DNA from: Baffinella frigidus
Taxonomy: Eukaryota > Cryptophyceae > Cryptomonadales > Baffinellaceae
Assembly (NCBI GenBank): GCA_026770585.1
Contig: MU646715.1
Location: 39,428-50,025, forward strand
Length of the DNA stretch: 10,598 nucleotides
Direction of reading: 5' to 3'
Below the pieces are notes generated by a model that saw nothing but the letters and a program-made list of their open reading frames with translations, had not been told where the DNA came from and ran no database searches. This document shows, piece by piece, positions 1 through 4,755 of this stretch (positions are counted from its first letter, which is position 1; the number at the start of each line of letters is the position of its first letter). Position numbers and translations under genes: made by a program.

Positions 1-328
1 CAGGGTGTCGGGTTTAGGGATTAGGGTTTGGTGTTGAGTGGTCAAGGGTTGGGGATGAGGGTTTACGGAACGAGAGCGAGAGCGTCCCTGCAGGGGTTAG
101 GGATTAGGAATTCGGTGTTGGTGTTGAGTGTTCAAGGGTTAGGGGTTAGGGTTTACAGTGCAGGGAACGAGAGCGAGAGCGTCCCGGCAGAATGTCGGGT
201 TTAGGGTTCAGGATTTAGGGTTTAGGGATTGGGGATGAGGGCTTAGGGTTTAGGGATTAGGGTTTACGGTTTACGGTTTACGGTGGGTTCAGGGTTTACG
301 GTTCATGGTTCAGGGTTTGGGGGGTTAC
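1..328. repeat. Degenerate TTTAGGG-like tract with a ~90-bp unit repeated twice
   Basis: Irregular GGGTTTAGG/GGGATTAGG repeats fill the stretch. Inside it a longer unit recurs: positions 31-94 and 121-190 both run from GTGTTGAGTG through a CGAGAGCGAGAGCGTCC block to GGCAG or TGCAG. The tract lies immediately downstream, in transcript sense, of the exon at 329-560, so it is most likely the start of the next intron of that minus-strand gene. The repeats are too degenerate to be a chromosome end. Confidence 0.8.
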
Positions 329-560
329 CCGCGACGTCGGCCTCGTTGATGTGCAGGGCCCACAGGCCGCTCGCCTCCCGCGCGTCCGCGTCCTCGTCCG
401 CGGCCATGCGGCGCTGCACTTTCGCCTCCGACGGCGCGAGCAGCGCTGCCGCCTCGCGCTCCGACGTGAGCCCCTCCGCCTTGACGTGCTCCGTGACGAT
501 GTCGCGGGACGCGAGGGCGTTGCGCAGGCTGTCATCCGCCGCGACTGCCTCGCGCCGCGC
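329..560 (-). CDS. Second exon of a coiled-coil membrane-anchored protein (partial gene)
   Basis: This is a 232-nt GC-rich exon of high complexity set between telomere-like repeats. On the minus strand it opens after an acceptor ending ACCGCAG (AG at 562-561) and closes at a donor GTAACC (GT at 328-327). The frame stays open, giving about 77 residues that begin ARREAVAADD and end HINEADVAG. The composition is helical and rich in Ala, Glu, Arg and Asp, and continues the coiled-coil character of the exon at 1884-2648. The entry phase (0) matches the phase-0 donor at 1884, so joining the two is natural. It leaves in phase 1, so at least one more exon lies left of the window. I recognise no family. 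The join is inferred from splice signals, phase and composition only. Confidence 0.6.
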
Positions 561-657
561 CTGCGGTTGGGGTTTGGTGTTGAGGCGTTGGGGTGTAGGC
601 GCACCACGCGTCCGCAGGTTTACTACCAGGAAAGGGGGATATAATACATTTATGTAA

Positions 658-676
658 CTATACATCAGATGTATAG
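658..676. repeat. Short perfect hairpin
   Basis: CTATACATC and GATGTATAG form 9-bp perfect arms around a single A. The surrounding 640-700 stretch is AT-rich, unlike its neighbours. A partial echo (TGTATAACAGATGTAG) follows. Role unknown. Confidence 0.6.
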
Positions 677-829
677 ACTGTATAACAGATGTAGAGGTTG
701 ATGGTTCGCGATATCGCCTGCAAAAGGAAGGTCAGCACAAGCCACGCCAGATTCTTGGAAGGGGTCGCCGGAAGTCAGTTCTCCGGAAGGAACAAGGGGA
801 ATGGTTTACTTTGTTTACTGACCCCTGAA

Positions 830-940
830 CCCTAACCTAAACCCTAAACCCTAACGCCCAACGCCTAAAGCCCAACGCCTAAACCCTGCATCTAAACCCT
901 GAACCCTGAGCCGAACCCTCAACCCTAACCCCAAACCCGG
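830..940. repeat. C-rich telomere-like tract (CCCTAAA polarity)
   Basis: A run of CCCTAAACCCTAA variants on the plus strand, opposite in polarity to most tracts here. A GGGTTT-polarity tract follows at about 985-1050, so the pair can fold imperfectly around the intervening non-repeat block. Confidence 0.75.
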
Positions 941-1322
941 AACCCGAAAGTGGGCCCCGCAGCCATACGGGTTGTCGCCGTGCTTTGGGGTTCAGGGTTT
1001 CGGGATCAGGATTTGGAGTTTTGGGTTTGGGTTTTGGGGTTTGGGGTTGAAATGTGAGCAGGTGCTGAGCCATCTTTTAACTCTTCAAGGGCGGTTAAGA
1101 TGACAGGGTGTAGGGTGTAAACCCTAAACCGCGTAAACCCTAAACCACGCAAGCCGCTCAGAAGGCTACGGGTCACCGTCGTCCTCGGATTTCCGGGGGC
1201 AACGTGACCGTTTCCAAAAAAAAATGAAGAAACGGATGCAATTCCCGTTGAGAAATGTTGACTGCAGCCTATTGAGTGGCACCTGGCGGTACAAGTGCCT
1301 CGCCTACCGCTCGCGCGACCGC
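941..1322 (-). pseudogene. Diverged copy of exon-1 3' end plus intron start (copy A)
   Basis: This segment aligns with 1536-1923 along its length. In minus sense it holds the last ~40 nt of the 1884-2648 exon (donor-equivalent CCAG/GTGCCACTC with the exon end at 1283), then the homologous intron sequence. The exon part is broken: the codon after GAGCGG has become TAG, so the frame CGG-TCG-CGC-GAG-CGG stops at once. The two copies' donors are 601 bp apart. Positions 1051-1209 appear identical to 1652-1810, while the flanks differ at roughly one base in six to eight. Confidence 0.85.
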
Positions 1323-1368
1323 CCGAATCGGGCCCAACCGCTCGCGCGACCGCCCGAATCGGGCCCAA
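1307..1368. repeat. 31-bp tandem duplication
   Basis: Positions 1307-1337 and 1338-1368 are identical 31-bp units that include a CGCCCGAATCGGGC segment, itself nearly palindromic. The pair sits exactly where homology between copy A and the real exon ends. Confidence 0.9.
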
Positions 1369-1403
1369 CCCCCGTTACCGTATGCGTAGGAACCCCCCTA
1401 TCT

Positions 1404-1437
1404 CCCTACAGTAATGCCTACTGTAGGGCCCTATGTC
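1404..1437. repeat. Foldback fragment related to the 3.9-5.4 kb elements
   Basis: CCCTACAGTA and TACTGTAGGG form inverted arms and are followed by GCCCTATG. This matches the core CCTACAGTAGGCCTATG of the ~120-bp foldback elements at 3854-5420, without their terminal repeats. Confidence 0.6.
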
Positions 1438-1535
1438 TTATCGCTTATTGGTTATTCAAGAAATCCCTTTTGAGTCCGCGGCAAGCACCCTGCACCCTGC
1501 ACCCTGCACCCTGAAACCTAAACTCTAAAATCCTG

Positions 1536-1923
1536 AACCCGAAAGTGGGCCCCGAAGCCATACGGGTTGTCACCGTTCTTTGGTGTTCAGGGTTTAGGGT
1601 TTAGGGATTAGAGATTAGGGTTTGGGGTTTGGGGTTTGGGGTTTGGGTTTTAATGTGAGCAGGTGCTGAGCCATCTTTTAACTCTTCAAGGGCGGTTAAG
1701 ATGACAGGGTGTAGGGTGTAAACCCTAAACCGCGTAAACCCTAAACCACGCAAGCCGCTCAGAAGGCTACGGGTCACCGTCGTCCTCGGATTTCCGGGGG
1801 CAACGTGACCATTTCCAATGCAAATCGAAGAAACGGATCCAATTCCCGTTCAAAAGTGTTCACTGTAGCGTTTTGAGTGGCACCTGGCGGTACGAGTCGC
1901 GCGCCTCCCGCTCGTGCGACCGC
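1536..1923. repeat. Copy B of the exon-edge/intron duplication
   Basis: This is the presumed parent of copy A (941-1322). In minus sense it covers the last ~40 nt of the real exon, the donor at 1883-1882 and about 345 nt of intron. A GGGTTTAGG/GGGTTTGGG tract at about 1588-1650 is much longer and more regular than its counterpart in copy A, so the telomere-like part has changed since the duplication. Confidence 0.85.
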
Positions 1924-2648
1924 AGCTCCGCGCGCCGCTCCAGCTTCACCGCGTGCTGCCGCAGGTACGCCACCTCCCCCAGCGTTCCGGCGTCGGGCGT
2001 GGGCGCTGCGGGGGAGGGCAGGGACACCAGGAGCTGCGAGACCGGGGGCACCAGCAGCTGCGATGATGAGGCCGCCTCCTGAGCGGATTCAGGCACCGGC
2101 ACCGCGCTTTCGTTTGTGGGGGCGTCGTGCGTGGCTTTTGCCAAGGACGCGGGGGGTGCAGCGGAAGCGACGACGTGCTTGCGGTAGAGGCGCTCTTGTG
2201 CGAGCAGGATGGCCTTGGCGGATTCAGCGGCGCTTTCATGGGCCCTCTTCGATGCTTCGTGCTTGTCCGCGGTGACGCGCAGCGCGATCATTTTCCTAAG
2301 GTGTCTCTCGCGCTCCTCCGCCCAATCCTCGTGCATCTTCTCCAGCTGCGCATCCTGAATCACGCTCGCCGATATCACAGCGCGCTGCCCCTTCGTCAGC
2401 GCTGGCCCCCCGCCGCCCCAGCCTGCTTGGAGCAACTCGACCGAGCGCGCTAGCCCCCCGCCGCCCCTGCCTGTTTGCCCCAGCTCGGAGCGCGACGACT
2501 GCCCCAGGGAAGCGACTGCGACAAGCCCCAGGAGGCAGGCGCCGACCCCGGCTGCGCGCATGATGAATCGCCGCCGCGCATCGGAGCTTGGCACAACGGC
2601 CTCCTCCACAACATACGACGCCCCATAGGATCGGTGCGCCGCTTCCAT
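1884..2648 (-). CDS. Membrane-anchored coiled-coil protein, 5' exon
   Basis: A 255-codon open exon starts at ATG 2648-2646 and ends CAG before a GTGCCA donor at 1883. A hydrophobic segment at about residues 28-49 (GVGACLLGLVAVASLG) follows Arg-Arg-Arg at 25-27, which fits a signal anchor with the N-terminus in the cytosol. Next come a Gly-rich linker (about 60-82), a highly charged helix likely to form a coiled coil (about 87-155, with EEREREHL-like spacing), an Ala/Pro/Ser-rich stretch with a doubled SQLLV (about 165-210), and a second charged helix running to the exon end. The Gly-rich linker is an internal duplication (LGQTGRGGGG and LLQAGWGGGG). I recognise no family; long Ala-rich coiled coils are common in GC-rich protists. 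If the donor is unused, the protein ends VPLKTLQ at 1860. The start is the first ATG and has no competitor; the AT-rich stretch 2690-2790 upstream could hold the promoter. Confidence 0.72.
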
Positions 2649-3349
2649 TTCGGGCGCTTGTTAACTTTTGGGAACACTGTTGACTTTCATGGAAAATCAA
2701 GCTTAAAAAAGGTAGTTTTGACCATTCCGGTTCTTTTTTCCTACAATACTAATAAAGTTGCAAGTCGTATCGTGACACTTCAGTTTTCCAAATCGGGCTG
2801 ACGTGGCTGTTGGCGAATCACGCTCCAGCCTCTCTCCTCCCCGCCCCCTCATCAACGCCCCGCTGCTCCCCGGCTCTGCCGACCGCCCCCGACCGCCTCC
2901 GCTCACTGTCTTGAAGGTCGGTGCCCCGCGCCTGCTGAGCAAAAGCGCACAGGGGGGGTCACGCTGGGGCTCGAGATCCCGCACGCTGTTGCTCATGGTG
3001 GCGAGGTGCGCGCGTTCCCGTGCGCTGGCGCGCTAGATGATTCAGCGTTCACGCTGGCCCTGCTTGCGCCTGATGTAGCGTTGCTGGCGCAAAGCCTTGT
3101 CCCAGGACAGTCGCAAGAGGCGCAGCGGAGTTGGGACAATGCTTCTCCCTCGGACAGGCGCAAGAGGCTCGGCTGATGTAGCGTTGCTGGCGCAAAGATT
3201 TCTCTTGGATAGTCGCAAGAGGCGCGCAGCGCGCGCCAGCAACGCAGCAACGCGCACTCCCCCCCCGCCAGTGCGAGCACCATCAACCCCCATCCCCCAA
3301 CCCCTTCCCACCCGGACAGGAGGCAGCGCCCCCCCCGTGAAAGTACGAG
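2649..3349. other. Divergent spacer, possible promoter region, no convincing gene
   Basis: The spacer lies between the minus-strand start at 2648 and the plus-strand exon at 3350. Positions 2690-2790 are AT-rich (AAGCTTAAAAAAGG, TTCTTTTTTCC, ATACTAATAAAG) against GC-rich surroundings. A minus-strand ATG at 2996-2994 has a good context (CGCCACCATGAGC), opens a 97-codon frame and has a possible donor GTGAGC near 2909. It could be an upstream exon, but composition does not support it strongly. Internal repeats occupy 3071-3226. Confidence 0.5.
3071..3226. repeat. ~103-bp imperfect tandem duplication
   Basis: TGATGTAGCGTTGCTGGCGC begins at 3071 and again at 3174. CGCAAGAGGCGC-like words preceded by GGACAG or GGATAG recur at about 3103, 3151 and 3206. 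The repeats are non-coding as far as can be seen. Confidence 0.75.
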
Positions 3350-3427
3350 ATGATCCGATCCATGCTCCTCAAGAAGTCGCCCGCCAAGTCCTTCTCGGTC
3401 GACCCGTCCAAGGACAAGTGCTCGCTG
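3350..3427 (+). CDS. Small unknown protein, exon a (5' end uncertain)
   Basis: From ATG 3350 the frame reads 26 codons (begins MIRSMLLKKSPAK, ends SKDKCSL) to a GTACTT donor at 3428. Third positions are almost all G or C (AAG, GTC, GAC), as in real exons here. A TGA lies four codons upstream in frame, so the exon either starts at this ATG or is entered at the AG at 3340-3342 region (GTGAAAG/TAC). It pairs in phase 0 with the exon at 3524. The peptide is Lys/Ser-rich at first and I recognise no family. Confidence 0.55.
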
Positions 3428-3523
3428 GTACTTTCCAAAGCCCAACCCCCAAAGTCCGGAAACTAGGCGGGTGGGTGGCGGCTTGGGTGCCGGAGACTGA
3501 AACAGCATTGTTCTCGATCGCAG
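3428..3523 (+). other. 96-nt GT-AG intron
   Basis: The intron runs from GTACTTTCC to TTCTCGATCGCAG. It is about ten times shorter than the introns of the two minus-strand genes and holds only a weak C-rich repeat echo (AAAGCCCAACCCCCAAAG). Confidence 0.55.
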
Positions 3524-3613
3524 TGCCGCCCCCTCGAGTACTTTGCGGCCAAGGCCATGAAGGACGCGTCCGAGGGCAAGAACGACCAGATCAAGGGCAT
3601 CGCGTTCGCGTGA
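3524..3613 (+). CDS. Small unknown protein, terminal exon b
   Basis: Thirty codons including the TGA stop at 3611-3613, beginning CRPLEYFAAKAMK and ending IKGIAFA. The exon is strongly GC3-biased and amphipathic, with alternating Lys/Glu/Asp. Joined to 3350-3427 it gives 55 residues, either a very small protein or the C-terminal end of a longer one whose upstream exons I cannot find. The gene converges on the SLC25 gene, whose 3' end lies about 1 kb to the right. No function is assigned. Confidence 0.55.
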   Translation, partial: CRPLEYFAAKAMKDASEGKNDQIKGIAFA

Positions 3614-3853
3614 CGCGCCCACATCCCGGACATATCTCGCGTGCTCACGCGTTCTCCATATCTCTGCGACTGTAGAACGCTCTTCAGCTCCTGCTGTAGG
3701 CCGCAACATTTTTCTGTGCATACGTACTTGACGGGGTGGAGCTCGGCTCTGCCTCGCTCCTTGCTCCGAAGATGAGCTTTTCCCGCGGTGGTGCGATGCA
3801 ATACATACTTGTGAACGGTGCTCTCCTTGCTGAAAACCTGCAAGGATCGCCGC
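3614..3853. other. Spacer, no feature seen
   Basis: This is the probable 3' flank of the small plus-strand gene. Complexity is ordinary, with no repeats, RNA gene or convincing reading frame. A CTGTAGGCC at about 3691 resembles the junction word of the foldback family but has no partner. Confidence 0.5.
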
Positions 3854-3977
3854 CTACAGGGGCACCTCGATCATAAGACCTCCCCTCCCTCCCAGGGCCC
3901 TACAGTAGGGCTATGCCTAGGGCTCTATGGTGGTCCCTAGGTGGGTGGGTGTTTCTGATGAGCGAGGTGCCCCTGTG
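3854..3977. mobile_element. Foldback MITE-like element, family 1, copy 1
   Basis: The terminal inverted repeats are CTACAGGGGCACCTCGATCAT at the left and ATGAGCGAGGTGCCCCTG at the right, about 119 bp apart end to end. The core reads CCCTACAGTAGGGCTATGCC and continues to TGGTGGTCCCTAGG, itself a second nested inverted repeat. It has no reading frame, so any mobility would need a transposase in trans. No clear target-site duplication is visible; the next copy starts two bases later. Confidence 0.75.
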
Positions 3978-4467
3978 CAGGGGCACCTCGCTCATAAGGA
4001 GCCGCGCCCCCCCGGCGCGTGGGAGCAACGCGCCGCACTTGTAGAAGGCGCTCTGTCTCGTCCCACCTCTCCCCCCAGCGTGAAGCGGTCGTGTTTGTCA
4101 GCTTAATAAACCTCGCCTTTTTCCACTCTCTCGCTACTTCCAGCTCAGTCCTAGTCGATATGGTCTCACCGACCCCCTCTCTCTCTGCACTAGGTCCAGC
4201 TCAGAGAGAGCCTCGGTGGGGGTGCATGCATGGCGGTGTGTGTGTGAGAGAGAGAGCTCTGCTCTAGGGGGCAGCAGCGCTACAGGGGCTACTTGCGAGG
4301 AATGGCACGCACCGCCCCTAGCCTAGGCTCCTAGGAATGGGCCTACCATAGGGCCCTAGAGGGCGGTGCGTGTCCTTAATTTCGAGTACAGTAGGCCTAT
4401 GCCTAGGGGCCTATGGTGGTCCTAGGGGGGGGGGGGGGCGACTTCTATGAGCGAGGTACCCCTGTAG
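3978..4467. mobile_element. Family 1 composite: left end and right end ~490 bp apart
   Basis: A left terminal repeat (CAGGGGCACCTCGCTCATAA, 3978) and a right core plus terminal repeat (from TACAGTAGGCCTATGCC near 4387 to ATGAGCGAGGTACCCCTGTAG, 4447-4467) belong to the same family but are separated by unrelated sequence. That insert includes a GGCGCGT/ACGCGCC hairpin (4014-4034), CT- and GT-rich microsatellites (about 4180-4260), a second foldback (4305-4373) and a 14-base G run (about 4425-4438). It may be an element split by insertion, or two decayed elements. Confidence 0.55.
4305..4373. repeat. Nested foldback with CACGCACCGCCC arms
   Basis: GCACGCACCGCCCCTAG at the left pairs with CTAGAGGGCGGTGCGTG at the right. 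The centre carries CCTAGGAATGGGCCTACCATAGGGCCC, related to the family 1 core but with different ends. Confidence 0.7.
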
Positions 4468-4500
4468 GCCGTGAAAGCCGCGGCGTTGGCTGGAACGTCC
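4464..4500 (-). pseudogene. Exon 6 downstream echo (3' part)
   Basis: In minus sense it reads DVPANAAAFTAY, matching exon 6 residues around SVPANAAAFTAY (DNA 4675-4711) with four to five base changes. Homology stops at the TAC codon, where the family 1 terminal repeat (CTACAGGGGTACC in minus sense) takes over, so the copy is cut exactly at the element end. Confidence 0.85.
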
Positions 4501-4527
4501 ACACAGTGGGCTTCGCAGACCGGCCCA

Positions 4528-4533
4528 TTTATT
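4528..4533 (-). promoter_or_regulatory. Possible AATAAA polyadenylation signal of the SLC25 gene
   Basis: AATAAA occurs on the minus strand about 106 nt after the TAG stop of exon 6, in an AT-rich stretch. It is the only such hexamer in the near 3' flank. Many protists do not rely on this hexamer, so its use is uncertain. Confidence 0.3.
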
Positions 4534-4638
4534 TTCGTGCTACTCATTAACAATTGCTCGGCACACAGACATCTTATTAACCGAAATTTCACCCAGATTT
4601 CTGGGCGAGCAGAAATATCCTTCGCAGCGCACCGTGTG

Positions 4639-4755
4639 CTATAGCGTGTGGGGGAGGGCGCGGATGGTGAGCTCGTAGGCCGTGAAGGCGGCAGCGTTGG
4701 CTGGGACGCTCCGGAGGATGCATGGAAGGAACCCCACTGTGAATCCCCGCCACCC
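4639..4755 (-). CDS. SLC25 carrier exon 6 (terminal)
   Basis: The exon enters in phase 0 after TTTCCACCGCAG. It has 38 codons (GWRGFTVGFLPCIL, then RSVPANAAAFTAYELTIRAL, then PHTL) and a TAG at 4641-4639. This is the last helix pair of repeat 3: the aromatic-x-Gly turn (FTVGF), the RxVPANA helix typical of the acylcarnitine/ornithine group, and the closing YEL. The length after the PANA motif is normal for the family. Confidence 0.9.
   Translation of the reverse strand, partial: GWRGFTVGFLPCILRSVPANAAAFTAYELTIRALPHTL

Larger units (their letters stand above)
561..1883 (-). other. Inferred 1,323-nt intron built of repeats
   Basis: The inferred intron runs from GTGCCA at 1883 to the acceptor at 561. 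It contains telomere-like tracts of both polarities, a diverged copy of the upstream exon's 3' end, a 31-bp tandem pair and a short hairpin. No coding region is convincing inside it. If the donor at 1883 is not used, the upstream reading frame stops 7 codons later at 1860-1862 and this stretch is 3' untranslated or intergenic. Confidence 0.5.

Noticed and set aside
283-657. Plus-strand frames over the 329-560 exon
   Set aside because: They are Ala/Arg/Ser shadows of the minus-strand exon and continue into telomere-like repeats.
1860-1883. VPLKTLQ as the true C-terminus of the coiled-coil protein
   Set aside because: It is possible but less likely: CAG/GTGCCA is a good donor and joins in phase to the coding-like exon at 329-560. 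It is kept as an alternative.
3097-3675. 192-codon open frame on the plus strand
   Set aside because: It overlaps the better-supported exons in another frame and reads through short tandem repeats and a probable intron.
2993-3721. 242-codon open frame on the minus strand
   Set aside because: It runs antisense through the GC3-biased plus-strand exons and tandem repeats, and its composition (Leu/Arg/Gly-rich with a repeat-derived middle) looks like a shadow frame.
4500-4522. Inverted exon 6 fragment (CACAGTGGGCTTC on the plus strand)
   Set aside because: A 13-bp match in the opposite orientation next to an echo is suggestive but too short to separate from chance.
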